From the NCBI GenBank assembly GCA_021527695.1, contig JAKFAO010000001.1, positions 496,001 through 560,000 on the forward strand: DNA of 64,000 bases. The letters run 5' to 3'. Within the stretch, counting starts at the first letter, position 1, and each line of letters starts with the position of its first letter. The position numbers and the translations under genes are program-made. This stretch comes from Naematelia aurantialba (taxonomy: Eukaryota > Basidiomycota > Tremellomycetes > Tremellales > Naemateliaceae). The notes below the pieces were generated by a model that was not told the origin of the DNA, ran no database searches, and saw nothing but the letters and a program-made list of their open reading frames with translations. This document shows positions 1 to 10,390 of this stretch, one piece after another.

Positions 1-1240
1 CCCGAGCGTCGTCGGATCGTCCAATACCGTCGCCCTCGACTTTGGGCGGGTGATCATGGGTCGACTCGGTGCTGTTCTGTTTAGTACCCTAGTCGCTATC
101 AGCTGTTTCGGCGCTCTGCTCAACTCCTTCTATACGAGTCGGTCCTTCCATGAATTCATCCAGGCACGAGAGGCTGACAAAGCAGCTGCGGGGCTGATCT
201 ACGCTGCATCGAGAGACCACCTTCTGCCCGAGATCTTCTCGCGACTGCACCGTCATCGGAGAACACCCGACAACGCCATGGCTCTGCAGGCGGGCATGAC
301 GACCCTCTTCGTGGTCTTTGGTGGCGGGTTTCGAAGTGAGCCCGTCACGTTTCGCCCCATCGTCCGGGCCAACACGGACTCGAACGAAACTGACGTGTCG
401 TAGCGCTGCTCAACTTCTTCTCGGTCACGGCGTGGACGTTCTTCCTGACGACCGTGCTTGGTCTGCTCGTCCTGCGTGTGAAAGAACCACATCTCGAGCG
501 GCCGTACCGGGTGTGGCTGATCACGCCCATCACCTTTTGCCTCGTCAGTCCCCTTTGGGCGTGTATTATGCCGGGAGACTTGTGCTGACTCGCGTGCGGC
601 AGGTGGCGTCGTTTCTGCTGCTCATGCCGATCTTCGCAGCCCCTCTCGAGGCTGTCATTGCTTTTTGTACGTGATCTTACTCTGCTGCAATATCTATCCC
701 GAACACGTGCTAGCTCAGCGGTCATATCTACCATGAGTCATGGCAGAGCATAATCTGCAAAACATTCGACCAACAGCACGCTGATGGTAGTAGTGTTCAT
801 TGCGACCGGCGTGCCGATGTATTACCTGACATCAAGGTCAAGATCGACCGCGGCGCTTCCAGGAACTCGTGCGCAAGACGGCATCAAAGCGACTGTGTCA
901 GGTGCGTTTTTCGAACGTTCACTTTTTCCTGTTGTCTATCGTTCATGCTGTGTCGTCCATTTTCCGTCGTTGTTCTCCGTCGTTCATCCCCCCTCGATTG
1001 TTCTCCGTCGTTCATTCCCAGTCGTTTGGTCTCAGTCGTTTGTTCTCTGTCATTATATCTGCTGACGCCCAGACACCAACAGCCGCATGGTGGCAGTTCA
1101 GAGACGACGTTCTCCGCCTCGTCCCATCGCGCTGGGCGGCACACCTAGCGCCCTCTGATCGACCGCCTGATCGAGCAGTCGTGGGCGAAGAGACGATGGG
1201 TATGCTGCGAGGCGAGCATGTGGAGATGCGCGAGCGGTAG
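1..1240 (+). CDS. LAT-type (APC superfamily) amino-acid transporter, 3' part
   Basis: C-terminal part of a plasma-membrane amino-acid transporter of the L-type/APC superfamily; the 5' end lies outside the window. The reading frame enters at base 2 (SNTVALDFGRVIMGRLG), followed by a hydrophobic helix and the family-typical stretch SFYTSRSFHEFIQAREADKA. Introns at 336-403, about 544-600, about 671-780 and about 901-1072 join this to LLNFFSVTAWTFFLTTVLG, LVLRVKEPHLERPYRVW, ITFCLVASFLLLMPIFAAPL and a last membrane segment ending VPMYYL. The hydrophobic helices and the RVKEPHLERPY loop are what identify the family. Odd point: after VPMYYL the likely tail (FQELVRKTASKR, then WWQFRDDVLRLVPSRW, stop at 1240) lies in another frame, so either the tail is different (alternative stop near 1161) or there is a frameshift near 838-860. 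The substrate cannot be told from the sequence. Confidence 0.82.
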
Positions 1241-1555
1241 ATTGGCAGTCGGATTGTGGATATATCTGCATAGCGTATACCTAAAACGGCATGTATACAG
1301 TGTATATACAGTGCGCATACAGTGTGTATACAGTGTGTATACCCGTGTGCATACGTGTAAGTACGTGCATAAACGTGAGGCGTATGCGCATCATGCACCA
1401 TGCACCTCCAGATTTCCATTCACAAATGCATACATACAACAATGCTACGAGCTCTGTGATAGCCGCTGTTCTGCGCTTGGCTACTCGCTACAGCCGCCAC
1501 TCGGTCCTGACTCTGCCGCTTACCTCTCATATGCTCTATCTCGTCTGACAGGGTA
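1241..1555. other. Convergent intergenic region with ATACAGTG-type repeat
   Basis: Gap between the convergent transporter and RRP17 genes, so it holds two 3' ends. At about 1288-1370 there is an imperfect tandem repeat built on TATACAGTG, grading into CGTGTGCATACGTG alternating purine-pyrimidine sequence. No coding frame or RNA gene is visible. Confidence 0.6.
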
Positions 1556-3335
1556 CTACCGCCTTGCCGGGCCGGCCTTCTTGCCCTTTCCCCTGCCGCC
1601 GCGCTTGGCGTCCGCGCCCCGCTTCTTGCCTCCCCCACCACCTCTTCCGCCTCCGCCCCTTCCACCGCCTCCGCCCCTTCCACCGCCACCACCGCGTTCC
1701 ATAGCCAGCGCGGCCTTCTCCTTTCTCCGCTGGGCAGTTTTCGCCCTCCCCATCCTCCGCTCTGCTTTGGTCTCCATGCTCTTGACGCGTTCTTTCCCCG
1801 ACGCGTCTTTCGATTTCGTCGCGCCCTTCGCCTTCTTCTCCTTCTCCCTCCGTTTCTCTTTCAGCTCCTTCTCCCTTGTCTTTTCAGCAGCCGCTTTCTT
1901 CTGTGCCCTCCGGCTGGAGGCCGGCATCCCTTCAACGTCGTCTTCGTCTCCTTCCACCTCGTCGTCTCCCCCTTCTTCTCCATGCACGCCAAAGGCGACA
2001 GCAGTAGGTGGACGGAGAGCGACGAGGGGGTCAAAGTCCTCTGTTATGGTGATGGTTGCTTGTTGTTCAGTGTCAAAGTAGACTTCTTCCTCTACCCGCG
2101 GAGGCGACGGGGAAGGGGAAGATGGTTCTGCCTCGGCTGAGCCTTGGTCTCCGCCCAGTTCTTCGAGACCCAACGCCTTGCGGACGGATTTGACATTCTC
2201 AGCCGCGCGCTCTCGAAGTTCCTTGCGGGCCTATGACACAATGAATCAGCCAGCTGTTGTATGGTGGAAGGTTCTCCTTCGTCTCCTCTCCCGCTTCCAA
2301 TACGTGAACGTCACTAGCGAAGCTGAGATAGAGTTGAAGCAACGAAGGAAGGTAGGTGAGGGCTGAGACTAAGGATACCTGAGGTTGGGAATTAAAGCTG
2401 AGCGACAGAGCCTAAGGAAGCGCGGCAGACAGAGGTAGAGAAGGACTCCAGTGACTCCAGTATAGACGCCAGTATCAACTCACCTCTCTCCGCTCGGCGA
2501 GGTGCGCCTCGTGGTCCCTCTGCTTGGCTCGGGCACGGCGTTCGTCGAGTTTGGCCTTCTTGCGCTTACTGAACCCAGACAGCCATTCGCTAAGAGACTA
2601 AGAGTCAGTATTGATCCAAGGAGTATGGACCACTAGTGGTCTTGGGCAACCTGAGCAGTCTGAGATGGGAAAAGGGGAAAGAATAATGGGTTGGGTGTAT
2701 TATGGTGGAGAAGAGAGAAGAGAAGAGAGATAAGAGAGACGAGAAGAGAAGAAAGAGGAGAGAAGAAAGAGAAGAGAAGAGAAGAGAGACGAGAAGAGAA
2801 GAAAGAGGAGAGAAGAAAGAGAAGAGAAGAGAAGAGAGACGAGAGAAGAAAGAGAAGAGACGAGAGACGAGAGACGAGAGACGAGAGACGAGAGACGAGA
2901 GACGAGAGACGAGAGACGAGAGACGAGAGACGAGAGACGAGAGACGAGAGACGAGAGACGAGAGACGAGAGACGAGAGACGAGAGACGAGAGACGAGACG
3001 AGAGACGAGAGACGAGAGACGAGAGACGAGAGACGAGAGACGAGAGACGAGAGACGAGAGACGAGAGACGAGAGACGAGAGACGAGAGAGATGAGAGAGA
3101 CGAGATGCCACGGAGGGGAGGAGAGATATGAGGGAGAGGTAAATGACGAGGACGAGCATCGGTATGCGAAGAGAGGTAAAGCCGAGTGGGAAGGAAGGCC
3201 TACTGACCGTCTCGCGTCGTCGTCAAACTTGATCTCTTCAATCTGCTCTCTCCGCGCCTTTTTCGCCCGATTAATGTACGCCTGTCCCTCTGTCAAGAGC
3301 GAGACATTGGACCGTTTCGCCGGTCGTGCCGACAT
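1556..3335 (-). CDS. RRP17: Nucleolar rRNA-processing protein, RRP17/NOL12 (Nop25) family
   Basis: Predicted nucleolar protein needed for pre-rRNA processing; in yeast Rrp17 acts as a 5'-3' exonuclease in 5.8S/25S maturation. Three exons (3335-3208, 2589-2484, 2230-1556) join in frame to about 302 residues. The N-terminus holds the family signature: AYINRAKKARREQIEEIKFD, then DDARREWLSGFSKRKKAKLD and a long basic helix with many E/R/K residues. The middle is acidic and the C-terminus is a basic helix followed by a glycine-rich RGGGGGRGGGG tail and a lysine-rich end, typical of nucleolar RNA binders. The first ATG (3335) opens the conserved domain, so the start is secure. Intron 1 is unusually long (618 nt, 2590-3207) and is mostly a GA-rich tandem array. 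The gene ends convergent with the transporter. Confidence 0.88.
2700..3090. repeat. GA-rich microsatellite and heptamer (GAGACGA)n array inside an RRP17 intron
   Basis: From 2700 to about 2850 the + strand is almost pure purine (GAGAAGA-type), including a near-perfect duplication of about 50 bp. From about 2855 to 3088 it is a tandem array of the 7-bp unit GAGACGA, roughly 30 copies with one phase slip near 2996. On the transcribed (-) strand this is a long polypyrimidine tract within intron 1 of RRP17. Because the unit has no stop codon in any frame, it creates long spurious open frames on both strands. Confidence 0.95.
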
Positions 3336-3633
3336 GCTGCTTGAATCGTGGCCTTCTAGCTATTGTTGGCGTCTGTTGAAAGATGCTGAACGACGGAAAG
3401 TAGATTCAAGCTGGCAGCCAGAAAATAAGAGACCAGAGACGGACTAGTGGAGAACTCCGTTTTGCCACTGGTTTGGTTACGTATCGTGGACGGGTTGCGG
3501 AGGCGATGAGCACACAGCAGATGCACAAGTCTGCACGGAGAGAACCACGCAACCCAGTGCTATTGCTCGTCAAGTGATACAAGCGCGATGCAATGCAACG
3601 AGCGTCCCGTCTAGCACCTAGCTATCTATACAT

Positions 3634-5144
3634 CTATACCTGTACCCAAAACCTCCCACTCTCGCCACCTGCACTCCCAGCGGTCAATCCGCCGACCACA
3701 CCTCCCCCTCCTACGGCTTTCCCAACCCGCTCCATCACTGCCAGGCCGAGGCCATCATCCGCACACCCCTCTATGAGGATCGCATCGACTCTTGCCGCTT
3801 CTAACGCGAGCATCGACGAGAACAGCCGTTGAGCAGCTGTCTCGGCGGTCGGACCTAATGAGATCGCGGTGATCTCCTGTGCATCGCCGTTGCTACTGTC
3901 GAGGAGTTGTCTCGCCAGAGGCGAGTTGTCGTAATGGAGGAGACCTAGTCTTGGTCTGCCATCTTGCTGTAACTCCCCCGACAGACTGGTCAAGACGTCC
4001 CGAGGTGATGTTGGGGTGTTGGGGGAGAGGGAGGACGGGCGGGGGAAGATGTTGCTTGGAAGAAGGAGGAATACAGGAACACGAGGCGAGTAGTGTCGAT
4101 ACTTGAGGCCTGGGGCAGATGGAAGTGCTGGCTCGGCTGGAGGTGTGTTGTCAGAATCGACTGGAGTGGGCGTCTCGCGCGTTGAGGACGATGGTGTTCC
4201 GTTCCGTCTCCAGGGCTTGCCGTGGACGAGCACTCCAGTCAACCCTTCTCTTCCGTCGACCTCCTCGACGATCCTAGCAATCTCCTCTACCCCCAGCCCG
4301 CCTGGTCTCAGGACGTCGACCACTCCGCCGCCGCCCTCTTTCCATGCGAGACCATTGACGACGGTTGATTCGACACCGACCCCACAATCCCCTCCGTCGA
4401 GAATACATCCGAGCCCCTCGGCGCCGTTCAAGTCGTTCCACACGTGTTGGGCGCGGGTGGGGCTGGGCCGGCCAGATGAGTTGGCAGACGGGGCGGATAG
4501 CGGTATGTCTGCGGTATGAATCAACGCAAGGGCGAGCGGGTGGGCCGGCATGCGGATACCGCTGGTCTGGGGGGCTGGAGGGGGTGGGGGATTTGGAGTG
4601 GGGAAGAGAAGGGAGAGGGGGCCTGGCCAGAAGGCCGAGATGAGTGCGTTGTAAAGCCTCGACAAGGAGTATTCCTCTTTAGGCGGCAAGAGCCGTTGCA
4701 GCATGTCTAGCGAGTCGATGTGGATGATCAGTGGGTTGTCGGAAGGTCGGTTCTTGATGGTATAGATCCGTCGAAGAGCCGTAGGGTCGAGAGACGAGGC
4801 GGCGAGGCCGTACACTGTTTCAGTAGGTAATGCGACGGTGCGACCGTCGTGCAAGTGAGCCGAAGCGGTCTGGAGGTTGGTTTCGAGGGAGGAAGGGATG
4901 CGGAACGTAGGGGACTGGAAGGGATGAAGAGGCGGTGGCGAAGGGATGATGGAGATGGATTGGTAGTCGAGGCAGGGAAGAATGGGTGTCGGCATCGTGC
5001 TCATGCTCATGGTGCGATGAGGGTTTTCCAGACTGTGGACAGAGTCAGCGATCTCCAACCCAACTCTGAGAATCAGTTCTCTCACTGAAGTAGACGCGAT
5101 GCGATAGGCTCTAGTGCTGTGCCCAAGCTGACACTTTTGCGCAT
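3634..5144 (-). CDS. SUA5: Threonylcarbamoyl-AMP synthase SUA5 (YrdC domain), with possible mitochondrial leader
   Basis: Makes threonylcarbamoyl-AMP from threonine, bicarbonate and ATP, the first step of the t6A modification of ANN-decoding tRNAs. The YrdC/Sua5 domain is clear: GRTVALPTETVYGLAA, KNRPSDNPLIIHI, FWPGPLSLLFP, GIRMPAHPLALALI, PLSAPSANSSGRPSPT and GVESTVVN. It is followed by the eukaryotic Sua5 C-terminal domain starting GLKYRHYSPRVPVFLL. A short 5' exon (ATG at 5144, MRKSVSLGTALEPIASRLL) joins through a canonical 53-nt intron (5033-5085, GTGAGA...CTGAC...CACAG) in frame to ENPHRTMSMSTMPTPIL. The basic, hydroxylated leader looks like a mitochondrial presequence, while the internal MSMSTM methionines could start a cytosolic form. 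A more upstream in-frame ATG exists at 5267 and cannot be excluded. Confidence 0.92.
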
Positions 5145-5494
5145 GCCCCGAAAGAGATGATCGTCGACCGGAATCCGCAGGCCGGCGCTGTCAGTGCTCA
5201 ATACCAGGTCAACTGCCACTGCTGCACCTCCGGCCCGTGCTACTGGCGCGCAGGCGAGTACACACACGACGATGCCAGATCAGTCGAAGAGCGTAACACA
5301 CCAGGCAGGAGAGACAAGTATAAAAAAGTTGAAAATCCAGTCCGCCAAACTGACCTCCACAACGCCAGTCACAGTCATCACAGGTCACCAAGAGGGGTCC
5401 ATCACCTGTCTCTGGCAGGATTGCGCTCCCACCTTATAGTGACTCCAGCATCGTCTACAGTGTCCCACTACCGCCGGCAGCAGCATACTTCGAC
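5145..5494. promoter_or_regulatory. Divergent promoter region of SUA5 and the SIW14-like gene
   Basis: The two genes start back to back here, so this 350 bp must hold both promoters and 5' UTRs. An open frame at 5194-5439 has no recognisable protein and is not connected to a gene. No distinct TATA box or known site is evident. Confidence 0.5.
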
Positions 5495-6745
5495 ATGGCC
5501 AAGATCGTCCCGCCGATCAACTTTGGACTGGTAGAAGATGGCTTCTACCGCTCTGCCCAGCCGTCCGAGCTCAACTTTTCCTTTCTCGAGAAACTAAACC
5601 TGCGGACTATCATCTGGGTCGGCGCAGAGGAGCCTTCTGATATCTTGTGAGTGGTCTCACGAATGCGGCGTGAAGCGATATGGAGGTGCTCGTACCTGGC
5701 CTGCTTGTTCGCGGCTTCCTTTGCTCCTTCCTTCGCTCCTGTGCAGACTGGAGACTGTGCACTGCTTCATGAGAGAATGGATTGCATGTAGGCTCTACGT
5801 AGAGAAGATGTGACTGCCGCGACTGTGCTCATGGGCAGCAGACCTGCCACGGCTCGAGCAGAGCTGACAGCGACAGGAGGTCATTCGTCGATGCCCAAGG
5901 GATAACCCTGCACGATCTCGCCCCGCAACAGTCGCTCAACCCCCATTTTCCGCCTCCATACACCGATGGAGGCGTCGTGCCCTTTGCTGGGCAGTGTGAG
6001 TCGTCTTGCGTCTTGCCTTGCTGGATGCCCCTCTTACCCGTCTTGCCGTCTCGCCGTCTTGTCGTCTTGCCCGTCTCGCCCCTCCTTCCCGCATGCCTCT
6101 TCCTGACCGCAGCTGACTCGGGTGCCTTCTATACTAACAGACCACCTCCCACCCCTCCCCCCACCGCCCGAACCATTGATCATCCGCGCCCTCACCCATC
6201 TCCTCCAGCCCGAGACCTTCCCCACCCTCGTATGCTGCAACATGGGCCGACACCGGTCCGGGACCGTGGTGGGGTGTTATCGCAAACTGCAGAGGTGGGC
6301 GTTGAGTAGTATCTTGGAAGAGTATCGACGTTATGCCGGGATGAAAGTCAGGGTCCTTAATGAGCAGGTGAGTTTACGTCCTTTGCCTTTGCTGTCTTCA
6401 CTGTCATTCTCCTTCATTCTCTTTCTTCATATCTTCACTCTCTTCATTCTCCTTCTCTGCCTTCTATATCCTCGGTGTCATTCACTGTCCTCACTGTCCT
6501 CACTGTCCTTCACTGACCTTCACTGTCCTTCACTGTCCTTCACTGTCCTCACTGTCCTCACGGGCCTTCAACCTCCTTCAGCTCCATTCGCTTCCAACGC
6601 TCCATTACCTGATCGTTCCTCCGATTCATAATTGCAACTCATCGTTGCCGACTGCCAACTGACCGGTCAGTTCATCGAGCTGTTTGACACAGACTTGGTG
6701 TCAGTCACGGCAGAACCGGAACCTGCACACCAAGCGCTCAGGTAG
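5495..6745 (+). CDS. SIW14/PFA-DSP-like atypical dual-specificity phosphatase
   Basis: Predicted member of the plant-and-fungi atypical dual-specificity phosphatase family; yeast Siw14 is an inositol pyrophosphate phosphatase. Exon 1 (5495-5646) begins [40 protein letters not shown], the family's hallmark N-terminus. After small exons, the catalytic exon carries [20 protein letters not shown], the CX5R phosphate-binding loop, then [20 protein letters not shown] and MKVRVLNEQ, and the final exon gives [10 protein letters not shown] before the stop at 6743-6745. Most relatives read HC at the catalytic cysteine; here it is CC, which is unusual but keeps the nucleophile and arginine. The start is chosen because it is the ATG directly before the conserved PINFG block. 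The intron at about 6369-6670 is long and contains a short tandem repeat. The small second and third exons are the least certain part. Confidence 0.85.
6478..6560. repeat. CACTGTCCT-type tandem repeat in an intron
   Basis: About eight imperfect 9-10 bp units (CACTGTCCT or CACTGTCCTT, one with CACTGACCTT) within the last intron of the SIW14-like gene. Confidence 0.85.
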
Positions 6746-7112
6746 CGTTGAGCCCCGTCTCCCTTACCAGACAGGTCGGGCAGAATTTATCGCGGGCGGG
6801 TCTCGCGTCGCCGGCCTCTGGTCTTTGGTCTGCGGCTCCTGTTGCAGTCCCACACCATCGACTCTGCTTCTTCACCCTGGCATTAACATCATGCAATGTG
6901 GGTCCTGATCGGCTCGAGCGGCATAGCGAAGCAGACCGACACCCTACACATGGTCTGCGCCACACGTCTGGAGATGAACACGGCGTCCCGCTCTGCTCTA
7001 TACATTGCAGTGACACACATGAGACGGGTGACGGATGAATGGACGTATGCATACGACTAGGGCTGGATGAACGACTGTGCTGCCTGAAGAGCAATCTCCC
7101 CTTTGACTTGCG
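6746..7112. other. Convergent intergenic region, no feature seen
   Basis: Gap of 367 bp between the 3' ends of the SIW14-like and ZCCHC9-like genes. Short open frames here lack any recognisable protein signature and are probably 3' UTR sequence. Confidence 0.5.
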
Positions 7113-8673
7113 CTAGAACGAGATGACTTTTGGCTTTGCCTTGATGACAGGCTTGACGGCAACAGGCACTTGGGCTGCCTTTGCCTCGCTAGAGCCAGGT
7201 GCGACCGGCTCGCCAGGAGCAAGAACAGGACCGGGAGCAGGAGCGTATCCGCCCTCGTCGACGGCCTTCTTCACTCCCCGCTCTCCATTCCGCGCAGGCG
7301 CATGCTTCCTCCTCTTCCCAGGTTCCGCCACTGTTGCCAGCTGTCGTGCTTGGACCATAAAATCATCTTCGTCGGCGCCGGCTCCATCTCCAAGTCCAAG
7401 CACGACGTCCCTCTTCGCTCTCCGATCCCTGTCCCTGTAACTGGCTCTAGCATCACCGTCGTTCTCAGGGAGGGTGGGGCAGTCTTTCGCGCGATGCGCC
7501 ACGCTGCCGCACAGCTTGCACGAGCCGCCGTTGACGTAGATACCCCGCTCGGTGTTGGCTGGACACAGGGATGAGAGGTGTCCCGATTTCAAGCAGATGA
7601 AGCACGTCGCGAATGGCGTCGGGTCGGCGGGGTCGGCTTTCTCGGGACACTGGCTCAACGAGTGGTCGACCGAGTTGCACCTGAAGGGTCAGTTTTTGCA
7701 TAGGCATCAAATGTGGGATGAAGGAGACTCTGCATGTAGGTTCATTCCTCCAGAAGCAAGATGGAAGAGAGATTGTGGGATGAGGATGAGGACGAGGATG
7801 AGGGGAACTCAGACCCACCGGTAACACTTCCCCCCCGTCACTTCGCCACCTTGTTGCCCCCTCTTCCGCTTGATCCCCATCCCCGCCTTGCCTTCCGCCT
7901 CATCTCCTGCCGTTTCCCCAAGATCCTCCCCGCCCTGTCCCCGAGACGCAAGTAGCACGTTCGGGCAGTCTTTTGCCGCGTGGCCGACGGAACGACAGGC
8001 AAAGCAGGTCGTGGAAGCATGTCGGTTGTCGATACGTTTCGCGCGGCGTGCTTCCGCGTGAGCGGCGTTGAGGCTTGCTCGGTCTGCGGCGTCAGCTGGG
8101 CGACCAGAAGGAAGTGTGAATGTAGACGGAACATTGGTGGCGGTTTCAGAATGACAGGCGAAAGTGGAGGATCATGCGACCAGGAAGACAGGAAGACGGA
8201 AGGCCAGGAGGATCGGGAAGATGAGGACCAGACGATGCCGATCTGCAGGACAGTAGGGCAGTAGGGCAGTAGGACGAGGAGAGGGAGGAAGAGAGGAGAA
8301 GCATACGAGCAATGCTGGGATCGCGACCCCATCCTTTCCCAGCTGCTTCGCCTTGCCTTTCCCGCTTGACATTCTTCCTCTTCTCCTTGTTACTCGTCTT
8401 CGCCCCTCCAGCAAGTCCCTCCTTGGCCACTGCGCTCTCCCCATTCTTCGCTTGTACTCCTCCCGCATTCTCCAGATCTTGAGTAGCCTCGCCGTCCCGC
8501 TTAGGCCTGTTGCGCCTCCCCGCTCGATGCGTCTTCTTCTTCTTGACCTCGCCATCTTCTCCGGACGGAGCGGCGAGGGACGAAGGTCCAGCTTCGCGTG
8601 GTGGCCGTGTCTCTTCCGCTGCGGAAGCGACAAACGACTTGCGTGGCATGCCGATAGATGTGAAGCGGGCCAT
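7113..8673 (-). CDS. CCHC zinc-knuckle protein, ZCCHC9 family
   Basis: Predicted nuclear/nucleolar RNA-binding protein of the ZCCHC9 family. Three exons (8673-8307, 8095-7819, 7680-7113) join in frame to about 403 residues. The N-terminal third is lysine/arginine-rich and likely nucleolar-targeting. Four CCHC knuckles then follow in the family order and spacing: CFACRSVGHAAKDC, CYRCNSVDHSLSQC (split by an intron after CYR), CFICLKSGHLSSLC and CKLCGSVAHRAKDC, with the linker ERGIYVNGGSCKLCGS that marks ZCCHC9 proteins. The C-terminus is Ala/Pro/Lys-rich and ends KVISF. All cysteine and histidine ligands are present. Intron 1 (8096-8306) was placed so that DPSIA reads directly into DAADRASLNAAHAEARR; its acceptor is the least certain border. 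Confidence 0.87.
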
Positions 8674-8917
8674 CTTGTGTCTTCGTATCTGCCTTTCTTC
8701 GAGGTGATGTATGCAACGCTGGGCTCAGACGAAGACGACTGAAGAAGCATACCTCTACTAGCTGGCCACCAAAAATCAAGCCGAGCAGTGAGGTCACGTG
8801 ACTTGATCACTCGCTGAAATGTCCGCCAAATATTTCAGAAACGACAAATATATTCTTGGACATCCCAGTCGACTCGAGTGACACGGACAGACGGGTACTG
8901 CGCCCCATAGGATCGAG
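8674..8917. promoter_or_regulatory. Divergent promoter region, ZCCHC9-like gene and mRRF
   Basis: Only 244 bp separate the two opposed start codons. It contains AT-rich stretches unlike the flanking GC-rich coding DNA (for example AAATATTTCAGAAACG at about 8827) but no motif I can assign. Confidence 0.5.
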
Positions 8918-10292
8918 ATGCGTCTCAGTATGCGCTACCTAGTCGATTCAGCGCGATTGTGCATCCGTCTGCGCCTGGCCAGACTCGAACCGCTCGCCCT
9001 CCTTCCCCCCCGATCCTACGCCGGTCCCTGCCGCCAACTGTCAGCATGTGGCTGCAGCACGAGCCAGGGAAGCCGCTCATTTTCGACCACATCTATTCAG
9101 CTCAAAAAGTCCAAAGCTACTGCCGTGCGGAAAGCGAAGAAAGCAGCACATGACTCTGACGACCCAGAGGAGAATGAGGAGAGTGTCGTCAATCTGGGCG
9201 AGGTGTTGTCGAAAGCAAAGGAACGCATGAGCAAACACGTAGCGCGGGCGCGGGCAAGCGTGATGGATGGAGTGGAGCGGATTAGTGGGCGAGTCGGTCC
9301 TGGTGCGTGTTTTGCTGTCTGCTCTATCAGCGTCTCACAGCATTTTGAGCGAGCGCCTTCTGGAGGCAAGGGTTCTCGGGCTCAGCCGTGGTCTCCATAT
9401 CGACAGGGCCGTTGATGAGGTGCCGTGGAGCTGATTGAGGGTAGCTCTCTTGGACGGTGTGAAGATCCAACGTAGGGGCGAAGGGCCATTCATGCCTCTC
9501 CAGAGCGTAGCGTCAATCACCAAGCGCGGCAACGCTCTGTTCATCGACGTGTGGGAACACGATGTGAGTGGTGTCTCTTATCTTCATATGCATGTTTCTC
9601 TTCACCTGCATGGTCCTTTTCATCTGCATGGTTCTTTTTATCTGCGTATGCCTCTTCATCTTCAGCACATATGCCTCTTCATCTTCAGCACATATGCTCT
9701 TCAGCGTCATATTTCGTTTTCATCCTCATCTGTCTCTATACCCGGGACGACACGAGCGTGGCTAACAACTTTACAGCTTGTCAAAGATATTGAGAATGCT
9801 ATCAACGTCGCCAATCTCCCTGGGATCAACGCGTCGTCCATCGGAGAGACAAGTATCAGAGTACCTGTTGCTCGGTAGGTTTCCTTCCCCTTTACAATTA
9901 TTTCGTCACCTCTCATGCCGATTCTTCATTTCTTGAACGTGGCTTGCGAAACACATCCTTTGAACAAGTTCCCGGTCGAGCCAGCAACGGCTAGCATCAA
10001 CAGCTACCAAATCGATGCCACCTCGACTTGGAATAGACACGACTGCAAATCAGCGCTGATGCATCCCATCCACAGACCAAGCAACGAGCAACGTGCCCTC
10101 CTCCTTAAGACCCTCTCGGGAACCATCGAAGCATCCAAGACCCAAGTCCGTACCGCCCGGATCGAAGCGCTGCGGAGCATTGGCGGGCGAGGGGAGGACG
10201 GGACGGACCAGATTCAGAAACTGACGGACGAGATGTGTGCCGAGCTGGATACCGTGTTTGCGGGTGCGAAGAAGGAGTTTGACAAGGCGTAG
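8918..10292 (+). CDS. RRF1: Mitochondrial ribosome recycling factor
   Basis: Splits the post-termination mitochondrial ribosome so that subunits can be reused. The first exon encodes an arginine-rich, acid-poor leader of about 60 residues (MRLSMRYLVDSARLCIRLRL...), a mitochondrial presequence. The mature part shows the RRF fold elements: VVNLGEVLSKAKERMSKHVA, ALLDGVKIQRRGEGPFMPLQ, SVASITKRGNALFIDVWEHD, LVKDIENAINVANLPGINAS, ETSIRVPVARPSNEQRALL and a C-terminal helix ending FAGAKKEFDKA. Four introns interrupt it (about 9302-9440, 9560-9776, 9876-10072 being the clearest). Length is normal for a mitochondrial RRF. It is divergently arranged with the zinc-knuckle gene. Confidence 0.9.
9585..9715. 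repeat. TCTTCATCTGCATGG-type tandem repeat in an mRRF intron
   Basis: Imperfect tandem copies, about 20-25 bp each, of CTTCATCTGCATGGTCCTTT and then CTTCATCTTCAGCACATATG, filling most of the intron between the WEHD and LVKDIE exons of the recycling-factor gene. Confidence 0.8.
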
Positions 10293-10390
10293 CGGGGGCG
10301 GTTGATCCAGATGGCACATGACTACATTCCATCGATACAATCATGCAACTAGATCTATAGCGTATCACATACCGCAGCACTGACACCACC

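Noticed and set aside
1218..2081. 287-residue open frame opposite RRP17
   Set aside because: It is the antisense of the RRP17 coding sequence and its low-complexity Pro/Ser/Phe composition is what a Gly/Lys/Glu-rich gene gives on the other strand.
2605..3335. Long open frames on both strands through the GA-rich array
   Set aside because: They are translations of a heptamer with no stop codon in any frame (monotonous RRETRDE / SSLVSRL peptides). The array lies in an intron of RRP17 whose exons join in frame around it.
5194..5439. 81-residue open frame upstream of the SIW14-like gene
   Set aside because: No domain, and it overlaps the SUA5 leader exon and shared promoter; the SIW14 family start at 5495 is well supported.
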